Part shown: piece after piece, positions 13,240 to 22,316 of the stretch
Layout: each line of letters starts with the position of its first letter
How positions within the stretch are numbered: the stretch's first letter is position 1
Assembly (NCBI GenBank): GCA_018830525.1
Contig: JAHJSH010000023.1
Coordinates: 1-44,428, forward strand
DNA from: Nanobdellota archaeon
Lineage (GTDB): Archaea > Nanobdellota > Nanobdellia > Pacearchaeales > GW2011-AR1
Length of the DNA: 44,428 bases
Direction of reading: 5' to 3'
The notes under the pieces: model-generated
Databases searched by the model: none
Told to the model about the DNA's origin: nothing
What the model saw: only the letters and a program-made list of their open reading frames with translations
Made by a program: the position numbers and the translations under genes

Positions 13240-15663
13240 ATGCCATTTGATGTGATTGTTGGGCGGAACGAGAGTGATAAGAAAGCTTTTGGGAAACGGG
13301 GTCTTGCTTATTTGGGGAAGACTTATGTAACTATGGGGAATTATACTTCTCTTTCAAATCCGATTTATATGGATGTTGCGAGGTCGCATGTTGTTTTGAT
13401 TTCGGGAAAACGTGGTTGTCTAACTGGAGATACAATGATATTTACTGACAAGGGGTATAGGGAGATAAAAGAGTTTAATGAGAAAGAAGATAAAGTTTTA
13501 TCCTTTAATAAGCAAACTAAGGAGTTTGAATGGGAGGGCGCAGAGCTTTTAAGTTATCCAATAAAAAATGAGGATTTATTTAAAATAGAATTAGATGATG
13601 GCAGGATAATTAATCTAACAAATGAGCATCCATTACTTTCCTCTTATGGAAAATATCTTTTTTATCGACGGGCTTGTGATTTGAAAGTTAACGATAAAAT
13701 TGTTTTGCCTATAATATTGCCGGAGATTAAAAAAGATGAAGAGAGTCTTAGGATTGCAAGACTATTGGGTTTTATTTTATCAGATGGGACTATCAATATT
13801 AGAAAAGGAAGATTTAAGGATGGTCGGGGGGCGTGGTATAATGGAACAAGGGCAAGAATTAGGATTAATAATGCCTGTGATGAAGTTTTGAATTTGGCAA
13901 AAGAAGATTTTGAAAAAGAATTTAATATTGTTGCCAAAAGATATGAGAGAAATGATTGTAATTGTGAGATTGTTGAAACGAAACACCAAAAAGTTGTGAA
14001 CAAATTTGTTGGGCTGGGAGTTCCTGTTGGTTTGAAGTCTCACAAAATTCGTATTCCTGAAGTTGTGTTTAAAAGTTCTAATAAATTTAAAATGGAATTT
14101 ATTTCTGCTTTATTTGATTGTAATGGTTTTATTTGTAAAAATTCTCATACTATTGACTATTCTAGTAAATCAAGAAAGTTTTTAGAAGATTTGCAGATTT
14201 TATTGACTCATTTTCAGATTGAATCTGTGATAAGAATTAAAAATGCAAAATTAAATGGAAAGGTGTTTGAAAATTATCGATTGTTTATTACCGATAACCA
14301 TTCTATTGAAAATTTTAAAAAAATTGGTTTTCATAGTAAATTTAAACAGGAGAGGTTAGATAAGCATAAATCTAACGGGACTAAGCGAAGAAAAACACAT
14401 TATCCTGCGAAGAATTTGGTTTGTAAAAAAATTAAATCTATTGAAAAGTTAAGTGGTGTTAGAAATGTTTACGATTTATCTGTTGATAAAAATCATTCTT
14501 TTATTGCTAATGGTTTAATTTCTCATAATTCGGGTAAATCTTATACCATTGGTACGATGGCTGAGGCACTTTCGAATTTAGGTGTTGAAGAGTCGGGGAA
14601 TATTGCTCCTTTGATTTTTGATACGATGGGAATTTTTTGGACGATGAAATATAAAAATGAGAAGGATCGGGAGCTTTTGGACGAATGGGGATTAGTGGCG
14701 AAGAATATTCCGCTGAAGGTTTTTGCGCCGTTTGGTTATTATCAGGAATATCGTGATAAAGGGATTGAGGTTGATGCAGAGTTTGCGATTAAAATTAGTG
14801 AGCTTGAGCCTGCGGATTGGGTTACTCTCTTTGAGTTGAAGTTTACAGACCCTATTGCAGTGGTTATAGAGTCTGTCGTTACTGAGTTGAAAGAATCTGA
14901 AAAAAGTTATAGTTTTGAGAAGATTTATGATTTGATTAGTCGTGCCGAGAATGTCTCGCAGGAAGTTAAGAATTCGGCGATGGCATTATTTGATGCGGCG
15001 AAAACTTGGAAAGTTTTTGATGAAGAGAAAGGGACGACGGTTCGGGATTTGATTACTGCTGGCGAGACGACGGTTATCGATTTGTCGATGTATGCTTCGC
15101 TTGGGGCTTTTAATGTTCGGGCTATGATCATTGGTTTGGTTTCTAAGAAAATTTTTAATGAACGAATGTCTTCTAGAAAAGATGAGGAGATTCAGGCGGT
15201 TCAGCATGGTGCTAATTATATGAGATATCAGGTTGTTAGAGATATGCCTTTGGTTTGGATTTTTATTGATGAGGCCCATGAGTTTTTGCCGAGAGAAGGT
15301 CGGACACCGGCGACGGATGCGTTGGTTCAATTGCTTAGAGAAGGTAGGCAGCCTGGGATTTCGATTGTCCTCGCTACGCAACAGCCCGGGAAGATTCATA
15401 CAGATGCAATAACTCAATCAGATATTGTTCTTTCACATAGGGTTACTGCGAAGTTGGATGTTCAAGCATTGAATGATATTACTCAGAGTTATTTGTATGA
15501 AAGTATTTCTGATAAATTGAATGCACTTCCACATTTAACGGGTTCTGCGATTATTCTTGATGATAATTCGGAGAGGATTTATCCGATGAGGGTTCGGCCG
15601 AGATTTACCTGGCATGGTGGTGAAGCTCCGACAGCTATTAAGAAAATGGATGAAGAATTATGA
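13240..15663 (+). CDS. herA: HerA-type DNA-translocating ATPase with intein
   Basis: 807 residues, of which 371 (residues 60-430) are an intein placed inside the Walker A motif: GKRG / intein / SGKSYT. After splicing the host protein is 436 residues, a FtsK-HerA superfamily (DUF87) ATPase with Walker B VWIFIDEAH (Asp677, Glu678 in the precursor), an ATQQPGK sensor region and the C-terminal RPRFTWHGG. HerA works with NurA nuclease in archaeal end resection; no nurA is seen nearby. The start is leaderless (TATA 13208-13216). Flanking HerA codons are G-rich, while the intein is AT-rich. The promoter and first eight codons are duplicated at 8259-8328. Confidence 0.93.
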   Translation: MPFDVIVGRNESDKKAFGKRGLAYLGKTYVTMGNYTSLSNPIYMDVARSHVVLISGKRGCLTGDTMIFTDKGYREIKEFNEKEDKVLSFNKQTKEFEWEGAELLSYPIKNEDLFKIELDDGRIINLTNEHPLLSSYGKYLFYRRACDLKVNDKIVLPIILPEIKKDEESLRIARLLGFILSDGTINIRKGRFKDGRGAWYNGTRARIRINNACDEVLNLAKEDFEKEFNIVAKRYERNDCNCEIVETKHQKVVNKFVGLGVPVGLKSHKIRIPEVVFKSSNKFKMEFISALFDCNGFICKNSHTIDYSSKSRKFLEDLQILLTHFQIESVIRIKNAKLNGKVFENYRLFITDNHSIENFKKIGFHSKFKQERLDKHKSNGTKRRKTHYPAKNLVCKKIKSIEKLSGVRNVYDLSVDKNHSFIANGLISHNSGKSYTIGTMAEALSNLGVEESGNIAPLIFDTMGIFWTMKYKNEKDRELLDEWGLVAKNIPLKVFAPFGYYQEYRDKGIEVDAEFAIKISELEPADWVTLFELKFTDPIAVVIESVVTELKESEKSYSFEKIYDLISRAENVSQEVKNSAMALFDAAKTWKVFDEEKGTTVRDLITAGETTVIDLSMYASLGAFNVRAMIIGLVSKKIFNERMSSRKDEEIQAVQHGANYMRYQVVRDMPLVWIFIDEAHEFLPREGRTPATDALVQLLREGRQPGISIVLATQQPGKIHTDAITQSDIVLSHRVTAKLDVQALNDITQSYLYESISDKLNALPHLTGSAIILDDNSERIYPMRVRPRFTWHGGEAPTAIKKMDEEL
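13417..14529 (+). other. intein with LAGLIDADG homing endonuclease in HerA Walker A
   Basis: The intein begins with Cys60 (CLTGDTMIFTDKGYREIKEF, block A), has block B NLTNEHPLLSS, two LAGLIDADG-like helices (LLGFILSDG and FISALFDCNG) and ends with VYDLSVDKNHSFIANGLISH then Asn430 before Ser431, the +1 nucleophile. All residues needed for standard splicing (Cys1, block B His, terminal His-Asn, +1 Ser) are present. The Asp positions of both endonuclease helices are kept, so it may be active. Inserting at the P-loop, where removal destroys the host, is typical intein site choice. Confidence 0.95.
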
Positions 15664-15728
15664 TTTTTTTAGAAATTAGTTGATAAATTAAAAAGGGAAG
15701 TTATGCTCTTGTTGTTGTATTGGGAGGA

Positions 15729-15845
15729 TTAGGGTTTTGCTATTTTCCAAATATAATTAAAGTAAGATTTCATTTCTTCAGAAAGATCTTTATCTATTAT
15801 TTCTACAAAACTATCGTGTTCTTTTAGAAATAAAAATGTTAAATT
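15729..15845 (-). pseudogene. C-terminal fragment of a regulator-like protein
   Basis: A minus-strand open frame reads NLTFLFLKEHDSFVEIIDKD then LSEEMKSYFNYIWKIAKP and a stop at 15729-15731; a stop lies just upstream (15846-15848). The ending with YF..IWK.AK resembles the C-termini of archaeal winged-helix/TrmB-type regulators. No start or DNA-binding part remains. It marks the edge of the AT-rich accessory region. Confidence 0.4.
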
Positions 15846-15913
15846 TTATTGGCGGAGTTTTATTTTTAGTGGGATTGGTTGGAGCTTTCTTTTATTTTAA
15901 AAAGAAAAAGTAA
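15836..15913 (+). CDS. possible 25-residue single-span membrane peptide
   Basis: ATG 15836 encodes MLNFIGGVLFLVGLVGAFFY followed by FKKKK. That is one hydrophobic helix with a lysine tail, the form of small membrane peptides or of the C-terminal anchor of a larger lost protein. It overlaps the minus-strand fragment by 10 bp. No clear SD or TATA. Coding status uncertain. Confidence 0.3.
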   Translation: MLNFIGGVLFLVGLVGAFFYFKKKK

Positions 15914-15934
15914 TCCTCTATGCTCTCTCTATCT

Positions 15935-16884
15935 TTAGAGGTATCTAACATAAACCTTAAAGAATTTTTCAAAAGTATCTTTTATTTTATTAAGCAAAAA
16001 TCTTTCTAATTTGTCTTTATATCCTTTATCAAATGCTTCTAATGAAGAGAAATATGCAATTCTTGTGGTTTTTTTTATAATTAAGGGGGGATAATTTTGC
16101 TCTAAGAGGATAGTATTTAACAAAATTCTACCAGTTCTTCCATTTCCATCATCAAATGGATGAATACTTTCAAACCTAGCATGAAATTCAGATGCTAATT
16201 TTAAGGGATGAATTTCATTCTTATTAAATTTATACCAGGAGATTAATTTATTCATTTCTTCTTCAACTTTTTCAGGAGGAGTTGTTTTTAAGTTTCCCAT
16301 AACTAAATAATTAGGAAGTTTCTTAAATCCTAGTTGAACTCCTGTATCCTTAACAAGAATAGAATGAATATTTATTATATCTTTAAGATTTATCTTTACT
16401 TTATTTTTGAATAACAATTCATGTGCTTCTCTCGTATTTCTCGTTTCATAAATCTCTCTCAAATCTTTGTTTTTTGGAACAACATTTTCCCCCAAAATAA
16501 GGGTTACATCCTTTAATGTTAAAGAATTACCCTCAATCGCATTAGATTCATAGGTAAAATTTACAGTAAATCGGTCTAATATTTCTTTTATCTGATTTTT
16601 AGTAAAACTTTTAATTATTTTCTGGTATTCTATTCTAACGGACTCTAATTTTTTTATTTGTTCTTCTGTAAGTACGCTGTCTGTCTTGTATGCTTTCAAT
16701 GCATAGCTCTGATATGCTTCAATTTGTTTTTTTAAGAAATAGTCTTTTATTTCTTTATTGTTTTTGTCCTCTTCTTTAGCTATTAATTTAGATATTTTTT
16801 TAATTTTACCATCAGGTAATCTAAATGAATTTTCTGCATAGAGATATTTTTCCCATTAATGATTTTATGTTTAATACTAACCAT
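15935..16884 (-). CDS. Fic family protein, frameshifted near its N-terminus
   Basis: The intact main frame (to 16699) has the Fic motif HPFDDGNGRTGR (catalytic His180 counted from a TTG at 16699) and an N-terminal inhibitory helix SNAIEG (52-57), as in autoinhibited class II Fic AMP-transferases. The frame stays open further upstream (KYLYAENSFRLPDGKIKK ...) and joins ATG 16884 (MVSIKHKIING) only if one A is added to the run ggaaaaat at about 16850-16856. The restored N-terminus matches the first 45 residues of the second Fic protein (28660) and of the MNT protein (29720). Substrate unknown. Either a sequencing error, a real mutation, or frameshifting. Confidence 0.82.
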
Positions 16885-16893
16885 AATTATCTA

Positions 16894-16934
16894 TACCCCT
16901 ACACATATTTGAATCTTTCTATTTTGTAGGGGTA
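16894..16934 (-). promoter_or_regulatory. Fic promoter with 10-bp inverted repeat
   Basis: tacccctaca (16894-16903) and tgtaggggta (16925-16934) are perfect inverted arms separated by 21 bp. The spacer holds, on the minus strand, tagaaagattcaaat, the TATA/BRE position about 25 nt before ATG 16884. The same arrangement, with other arm sequences, precedes the MNT gene (29729-29767). It is probably an operator for autoregulation. Confidence 0.65.
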
Positions 16935-16988
16935 AGGAAAATGTGAGTTGTTTTTATTTCCTGTTGGATGCAATAACATGCGATAATA

Positions 16989-17109
16989 TTTATAAATCAA
17001 AGCAGGCTTAATAAAAGTATAAACAGCAACGATAAAAACAGGGCAAAAATACCCCTGATTATGCCACAATGTCCTTGTCGTCGGCAGGGGCATGACGCCA
17101 TCTTGACCA
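16989..17109. repeat. accessory-region repeat element, copy 1 (possible ncRNA)
   Basis: 16989-17054 aligns without gaps to 28738-28803 (about 59 of 66 bases), and gtcggcaggggcatgac (17080-17096) recurs at 27666-27682. The segment starts with a plus-strand TATA (tttataaatc) and lies directly upstream of the first Fic gene, just as copy 2 lies directly upstream of the second. It ends with ccatcttgacca, whose reverse complement appears next to copy 3. A short non-coding RNA divergent from fic, or a dispersed repeat. Confidence 0.6.
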
Positions 17110-17124
17110 AATCGTGAGAACTTT

Positions 17125-17409
17125 TTAATTTAATATTATACTTTCAGGACTCCAACCTTTAGGAATTTCATATCCTTTATCTAATAACTTTGCTTGAATA
17201 ATTCTGTCCATTACAAATGTTCTTTCATCGTCTCTTAAATGGCAATAAGCAGTTATATAATCTTTATGTAATTGATAAATATCTATTATCCTATACTTAA
17301 CTTCATCAGATGATAAACTATAATATTTAATTTTAATACTTCTTTTTTGCTTAAACGCTTTCTTCAATAACCTTTTAATCTCAGCCGATTCTCTTGCATA
17401 ATTTTCCAT
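17125..17409 (-). CDS. WYL-domain protein
   Basis: 94 residues. IKIKYYSLSSDEVKYRIIDI then YQLHKDYITAYCHLRDDERT and FVMDRI follow the WYL domain (PF13280) pattern: beta strand, Arg before the central strand, then the Tyr-x-x-Ala-Tyr-Cys-x-x-Arg segment and R-F/V-x-x-DRI. WYL domains bind ligands or nucleic acid ends and control many defence and stress loci. Here the domain stands alone, without an HTH. It is 7 nt downstream of the AlbA_2 regulator gene, so the two probably act together, the neighbour providing the DNA-binding HTH. Confidence 0.8.
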   Translation of the reverse strand: MENYARESAEIKRLLKKAFKQKRSIKIKYYSLSSDEVKYRIIDIYQLHKDYITAYCHLRDDERTFVMDRIIQAKLLDKGYEIPKGWSPESIILN

Positions 17410-17416
17410 ATTTTAT

Positions 17417-18778
17417 TTAATCTTTTAGAATTTCCCAACTTCCGCCCTTTGCTCCACCAACTCTTTTTAACAATCCTTTTTCTTTTAATTTAGAAATATT
17501 ATTCCTAATATTTTTTTCATTAATCCCAATAATTTTACTCAATTCACTTTGAGTAACAAACTTATTTTTTTCCATTTCAATGAGAATATTTCTTTGATTT
17601 TTACTTAATCTTTCTAGGTCTTTTTCTAGGTCTTTTTCTAGGTCTTTTTCACCCTCTTTTTTCTCTCCAACTTTCTCCCTTTCAAAAGTAACTGTGAAAA
17701 AACCAGTACTCTCAAAATCAACCTTCAAGCCATATTCCTTCATGGAATTCCTAATTCTTTGAATTCCTGTTCCAGCTTTCTCGACATAAGAAGTTCTTGA
17801 CAAAAGATCAAACAAAAGCTTATTTCTAGATAAACTCATTTTCCCAAGATCTCCTTCCTTTAAGCCCTTAATCAACCCACCAGGACTACTTACCTCAACC
17901 CTATCAATAAAAATATTAATTTGAATATGTCCATTGGAAAAATAATCTCTATGAATAAAAGCGTTCATCAAAGCTTCACGAATTGCATTCTTTGGCAATT
18001 CCAATTTTTCTGTTCTATATCTCTCAATAATATATTTCGTATTTAATTTAGAAATAATAAAATTATAAGCACTTTCGTAATTAGAAATCAAATCTGAATC
18101 AAATTCCTTTTTATCAATTATATTACTTGAAGTTCCTTCAAATAAAACACAAGTAACTTTTCCCTGCAAAAAGAATTTAGAGATATTATCACAGAACATC
18201 AAAACTCCTGCATTGACTAAGTAATCATTTTTCAATAAACCCAGATTTTCCAAAACTGTTTCTCTTTTTTGATTTTCTGTAATACTTGCCAATTTTAGAA
18301 AATCTCTAAATTTATTTTCTTTAAAATCCTTTTCTAAATTAAACTCTTTATTTAGTTTTTCATCAAAAGTAATTAATCCTTCTTCTTGGAAAAATGCTCG
18401 TAACTCATCTCTGCTTAATTTTTGAGAATTTGCCCCAACCCTCAAATAGTACTGTCCAGCATATGAATAAGGTTTATTTTTTCCTTCAGGAATATTAATA
18501 ATTACTAAATTGTCTTCCTTTTCAATTTCTATGTTTAATGTTGGCTCTATTGTTCTGGCGATTGTTTGAAGCTGTGAATTTTGAGAGTTAGTTAAATTAA
18601 ATCCTTTAATCTTTCCATCATCACTAACTCCAAGAATTATTTTCCCTCCGCTTTCATTAGCAAAGGCACACATTTCTCTACCTAAGCTTGGCATATTAAA
18701 ACCCTCTTTAAATTCCAACTTAATTCCTTCTCCTGTGTTTATTAAATCTTTTATTTCGTTTGTCATAGTATTATTCAA
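17417..18778 (-). CDS. AlbA_2/Schlafen-type ATP-binding regulator with C-terminal winged helix
   Basis: 453 residues. Residues about 10-130 form an AlbA_2 (Schlafen AlbA, PF04326) domain: LEFKEGF, EMCAFANESGGKIILGVSDD, YYLRVGANSQKLSRDEL. Then a HATPase_c_4-like region (ELPKNAIREALMNAFIHRDY ... VEVSSPGGL ... RNKLLFDLLSRTSYVEKAGTG) and a C-terminal winged helix (QRNILIEMEKNKFVTQSELS onward). Between them lies a Lys/Glu-rich linker with three near-perfect EKDLEKDLEKDLE units encoded by an 18-bp repeat (about 17620-17650). This is a common accessory-region regulator of uncertain trigger. It is paired with the WYL gene. ATG 18778; MTNEIKDLI two codons later is an alternative. Confidence 0.88.
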   Translation of the reverse strand: MNNTMTNEIKDLINTGEGIKLEFKEGFNMPSLGREMCAFANESGGKIILGVSDDGKIKGFNLTNSQNSQLQTIARTIEPTLNIEIEKEDNLVIINIPEGKNKPYSYAGQYYLRVGANSQKLSRDELRAFFQEEGLITFDEKLNKEFNLEKDFKENKFRDFLKLASITENQKRETVLENLGLLKNDYLVNAGVLMFCDNISKFFLQGKVTCVLFEGTSSNIIDKKEFDSDLISNYESAYNFIISKLNTKYIIERYRTEKLELPKNAIREALMNAFIHRDYFSNGHIQINIFIDRVEVSSPGGLIKGLKEGDLGKMSLSRNKLLFDLLSRTSYVEKAGTGIQRIRNSMKEYGLKVDFESTGFFTVTFEREKVGEKKEGEKDLEKDLEKDLERLSKNQRNILIEMEKNKFVTQSELSKIIGINEKNIRNNISKLKEKGLLKRVGGAKGGSWEILKD

Positions 18779-18934
18779 TATTTTATATTATAAAAAACTA
18801 ACTTATCTTTATTTATATTGTTTTTGCCCCTTATACATAGAGTATATATACATATATACGGAGACTGACTTCTCGCCCATTTTTTGCATTAAAACCCGAC
18901 GACAAAACCCATTTTACATCCTAAAAATCTGATG

Positions 18935-20011
18935 TCATTTTTTGACTAGTTTTTCGATGATTTTGCACACCCCCATTCGAGAAGTGACCTGCCCATATTT
19001 TCTATATTTTTTAGCTAAATTTCTATTAGTTACAATAAAATACCAATTTCGACCATACTTATTATTCAGTAAACTGACTTTCTTCTTTAATTGATCCATC
19101 TTAGCAAGTAAAGTTCCAGTCTCAATTTCAAAAGCATAAATTTTATAATCAACCTCAAAAGTTATATCTGCATCTCTTGTTTCATGAAAATAAACTTTAT
19201 TCACATTAGTTTGCTGATTTAATAGGTCTCCTATCCTACCAACTAAAAATGTATGTGTTGTGGAATGGTTTAATATCTGCTTTACTAGAAAATTTGTATT
19301 CTCTTTGTAAATTGGATCATATTCATTAACTTCTTTGAAATCCTCTTTCTTCAAAATTTCAATCTCCTCTGGCTTTAGTTTATCTGATTCATAAATTAGA
19401 TTCTCATTAGGATCTAATCTTTCTAAAATAATTTTATTTTTATTCTCGTTTTTTAACTCTTCTTGAAATCTCTCACTTCTTAAATCCTGAATCTCTTGAG
19501 TTATTTTTTCTTTTTTAAAATTGTATCTATTAAATTCTTCTTGATGCAAGTTCTTTTCTAAATAATCATTTGCTTCAATTAATTTAGTTTTAATCTTAAC
19601 TTCAAATTTATTTTCTGTTTCTTCTGAAAGATATAAGTTATCTAATTCCCCTATAAATTTTTTTAATTCTTTTGAACCTAAATATTCTAAATTCTTTTCA
19701 AGCCATTGTTCAATCTTATAAGATTCATCTTTTAATTTGTCATTTCTTATTTGAATCTTAATAGTTTCTTTATGATTTTTAATTTTATATCTAATAAATA
19801 GAATAATCAAACCAATAAACACCAAACCTCCTAACAAAAGTTTAAATTCAATTGTCTTCCAAATAGCAATCAAAATTTTAATAAAAGAAGGATTTTTCTC
19901 CCAAAATGAAATTAAGGGATCATAGATTAAGTATTTTAAAAAAAGAATTCCACCTAAAGATAAAATAATTATTTCATTATTGTCCACTTGTGAGTATTTC
20001 AAATCCCCCAT
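18935..20011 (-). CDS. membrane-anchored PD-(D/E)XK-like protein
   Basis: 358 residues: two membrane helices near the N-terminus (about 12-30 and 56-74), a charged coiled-coil stretch (about 80-220) and a C-terminal globular domain. This domain contains RDADITFEV (Asp282) then YAFEIETGT (Glu295, Glu297), strand KYGRNWYFIVTNRNL and YGQVTSRMGV. Asp ... Glu-x-Glu on adjacent strands is the core layout of PD-(D/E)XK nucleases, though the Lys is replaced by Glu. The gene overlaps the recombinase upstream by 35 bp, so the two are one unit. Function unknown; mobile-element maintenance or defence is possible. Confidence 0.65.
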   Translation of the reverse strand: MGDLKYSQVDNNEIIILSLGGILFLKYLIYDPLISFWEKNPSFIKILIAIWKTIEFKLLLGGLVFIGLIILFIRYKIKNHKETIKIQIRNDKLKDESYKIEQWLEKNLEYLGSKELKKFIGELDNLYLSEETENKFEVKIKTKLIEANDYLEKNLHQEEFNRYNFKKEKITQEIQDLRSERFQEELKNENKNKIILERLDPNENLIYESDKLKPEEIEILKKEDFKEVNEYDPIYKENTNFLVKQILNHSTTHTFLVGRIGDLLNQQTNVNKVYFHETRDADITFEVDYKIYAFEIETGTLLAKMDQLKKKVSLLNNKYGRNWYFIVTNRNLAKKYRKYGQVTSRMGVCKIIEKLVKK

Positions 20012-21143
20012 ATAATTTATTTGTCAAAAAACCAATCTGTTTCATCTGAATCTTAATTGCATCCATTTCATCCCTTAACATTTTATTTTCATTTTCAGTA
20101 CTAACTAATCTTTTTTCTATCTCTGTTTTAGTAACATCAATTAACAAATCTTCCTCGGAAATAGTATCCCTCATCCCCAGAAGCTCAGAATAATAATGAA
20201 TCTTATCTGACTTCTTCCATCCAAATCTGAATTTTAATGCTGATTCTGATTTATACCTAGGAAGCCAATAACAACAACTAATATGCCTAAAATCATACAT
20301 TGTTATTTGAGAATATTTCTTACCTGCAAGACTTGGTTTATCTCCAAAAACATTTTTTCCAAGTCTTTTCAAATATCTATTAATAACTTCATGATTTTTT
20401 CTAAATATATAATCTTCTTGCTTTAATTTCTTAGATTCAACATATTCTTTTAATATTTCAGAGCAAAGCATTAGCTTGATTCTTCTTCCAAATGTTTTTG
20501 AAATCTCATCTCTGATATTAAGTTCTTTGTAGTCTTTGTATAAATCACTTACTTTAATATTCATTAATTCAGTAGGACTTCTAATTCCAGAATCAAATAA
20601 AAACCAAATTAAAACTTTATAATCATATTGAGCATTTTCACATAATTGTCTTACTTGTTTTTCATCCAAATAACACCATTCAGGTTTAGTTCCTGAAGTA
20701 TCTAAATAAATAGTAATGTCTTTAATTTCATTATCTTTCTTTTTTTCAACTTTTTCATACCAGTGCCAAAATGCTTTGAAGATTTTTGCATAATCTCTAA
20801 CAGATTTATAGATTCCTTTATTAGCTTTTCTTATCTCGCCTGATCTCATTTTAGTGAAAAATCCTATTAATTGCTCTTCAGAAATATTAGTTATTTTATC
20901 TAAATTATATCTTTTTTCAAAATGTTTAGCTAATAAAACCATTCTATTCTTAAGGCTGTTAAGCCTTGTCGGGCTTCGTGAGCCCTTTTTATTAGTTATT
21001 GATATGTTTATACCTAATTCCATATCATTAAGATATTGTAATATTATTTTAGAATTATAATCAGATATTCCAGAGATGCCTGAGTGATTAATCGATTTCC
21101 ATTTTTCCCATTTTTCTTTGTTATTGTGTGGGTCGAACTTCAT
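19977..21143 (-). CDS. tyrosine recombinase / integrase
   Basis: 388 residues. An N-terminal SAM-like core-binding domain (about 25-135) precedes the catalytic domain: LLFDSGIRSPTELMNI-type box with Arg188 (FLFDSGIRSP), box II YDFRHIS with Arg286-His287, and the C-terminal KSDKIHYYSEL with the candidate nucleophile Tyr317 or Tyr318. A C-terminal coiled-coil (about 335-375) is additional. The usual first His of box II (HxxR) is Tyr283. Such enzymes integrate archaeal mobile elements. No tRNA gene is visible in the window, and the target site is unknown. Overlap with the next gene suggests a conserved pair. Confidence 0.88.
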   Translation of the reverse strand: MKFDPHNNKEKWEKWKSINHSGISGISDYNSKIILQYLNDMELGINISITNKKGSRSPTRLNSLKNRMVLLAKHFEKRYNLDKITNISEEQLIGFFTKMRSGEIRKANKGIYKSVRDYAKIFKAFWHWYEKVEKKKDNEIKDITIYLDTSGTKPEWCYLDEKQVRQLCENAQYDYKVLIWFLFDSGIRSPTELMNIKVSDLYKDYKELNIRDEISKTFGRRIKLMLCSEILKEYVESKKLKQEDYIFRKNHEVINRYLKRLGKNVFGDKPSLAGKKYSQITMYDFRHISCCYWLPRYKSESALKFRFGWKKSDKIHYYSELLGMRDTISEEDLLIDVTKTEIEKRLVSTENENKMLRDEMDAIKIQMKQIGFLTNKLYGGFEILTSGQ

Positions 21144-21233
21144 CTTAGTCAGTGTTGTGTGTGGATGGAAGGTATTTTTAAATCTTGTCGAGAAGGAAAG
21201 GATGCGATGGGAGTGATGGGTGAAGCTACTTTT

Positions 21234-22202
21234 TTATTCAAAAACCATCTTATTACTAGGAAAAACATAATCTTCCCCCATAATTGCTGTTTCTACATTA
21301 TTAATAATCTCACTAAACTTTTCAGTTAATTTAGAAATAATCTCATTATATTCTTTATAACTTTTACACATTATTTCTAATTCTATGTCCCAAGGAGAAA
21401 TTTGTTTTACTAAATGTATTATATTTTCTTGATTCTCACAATAAATAACCAACCCCCTTAAATCATTATTATTTATATTTTTAAAATACAGAAAAGTCTT
21501 ATAAAATTCATATCCTAATTCTTCATAATTAATAGCGATTGTGTATCTTTTAATAATCCCTAATTGTTCCATTTTCTTAATCCTATTCCTTACTATGTCA
21601 ACACTTGTATTATTAGTATAAGCAATAGAAGCAACATTTTCCCTAGAGTTTTTAAATAATAATTTTAAAATCTTAATACTTATCTCATCTAATTCCTTAT
21701 CTTCTGGATTTTCAAACATTGTTTCATATTTTGTAGGAGTTTTATATAAGAAAGTTTTATCATGATAATGAATACTTACTAAACTTGCTGTTTTACTATC
21801 TAATATTAAATCTTTAAACTTACTAAATATCTCATTTTTAAGTTCAAAAAATTCATTATTTGATTTAACAAAAAAAGTTAATCCTGCATTCCAAGAGCCT
21901 TCTGCAATACCTAACCAGAATAATCTCTTATCTTTTTTTACATATTCAATAAAAGCCTTCTTTTTTTCAGGGATATTAGATAAATTAAGATATATTTTGG
22001 TGGTCTGATATCCAAGTTTAGTTGGATCAATCCAAGTGGTAAAACCTAAGATAATCTTATCTTCAATTAATTTTTTTATCCTGTATCTCACAGATTCCTT
22101 ACTTTTTCTCACAAGCTTAGCTAATTTTGTATCTGGGATTCTCGCATTCTTGTCTAATTCAAATAATATTCTTTTGTCAATGTTATCAAGTTTATATGCC
22201 AT
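21234..22202 (-). CDS. double Lrp/AsnC-type transcriptional regulator
   Basis: 322 residues made of two Lrp-like halves. HTH 1 (residues about 5-50, IDKRILFELDKNARIPDTKL and VRYRIKKL) is followed by a RAM-like ligand domain. HTH 2 (about 170-220, LDEISIKILKLLFKNSREN and VRNRIKKMEQLGIIKRYTI) is followed by a second RAM-like domain. Duplicated Lrp proteins are common in DPANN and euryarchaea. It is divergent from the 22317 cluster across a 114-bp spacer, which makes it a candidate regulator of that cluster. Confidence 0.85.
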   Translation of the reverse strand: MAYKLDNIDKRILFELDKNARIPDTKLAKLVRKSKESVRYRIKKLIEDKIILGFTTWIDPTKLGYQTTKIYLNLSNIPEKKKAFIEYVKKDKRLFWLGIAEGSWNAGLTFFVKSNNEFFELKNEIFSKFKDLILDSKTASLVSIHYHDKTFLYKTPTKYETMFENPEDKELDEISIKILKLLFKNSRENVASIAYTNNTSVDIVRNRIKKMEQLGIIKRYTIAINYEELGYEFYKTFLYFKNINNNDLRGLVIYCENQENIIHLVKQISPWDIELEIMCKSYKEYNEIISKLTEKFSEIINNVETAIMGEDYVFPSNKMVFE

Positions 22203-22316
22203 ATTAGTAAATAGTTGGCTTTCTTTATAAATATTTCCATTTATTTACTAAAATAAGACAATAATGTTTAATTATATTGGATATGTAACTATTGTATAGG
22301 AGTTAAATAAAGTAAA

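Noticed and set aside
16899-17093. 64-codon minus-strand frame through repeat copy 1 (contains GYFCPVFIVAVY)
   Set aside because: The homologous region at 28738-28843 keeps part of the peptide but has a stop after a few codons of the would-be start, and substitutions are not biased to silent positions. Non-coding is more likely.
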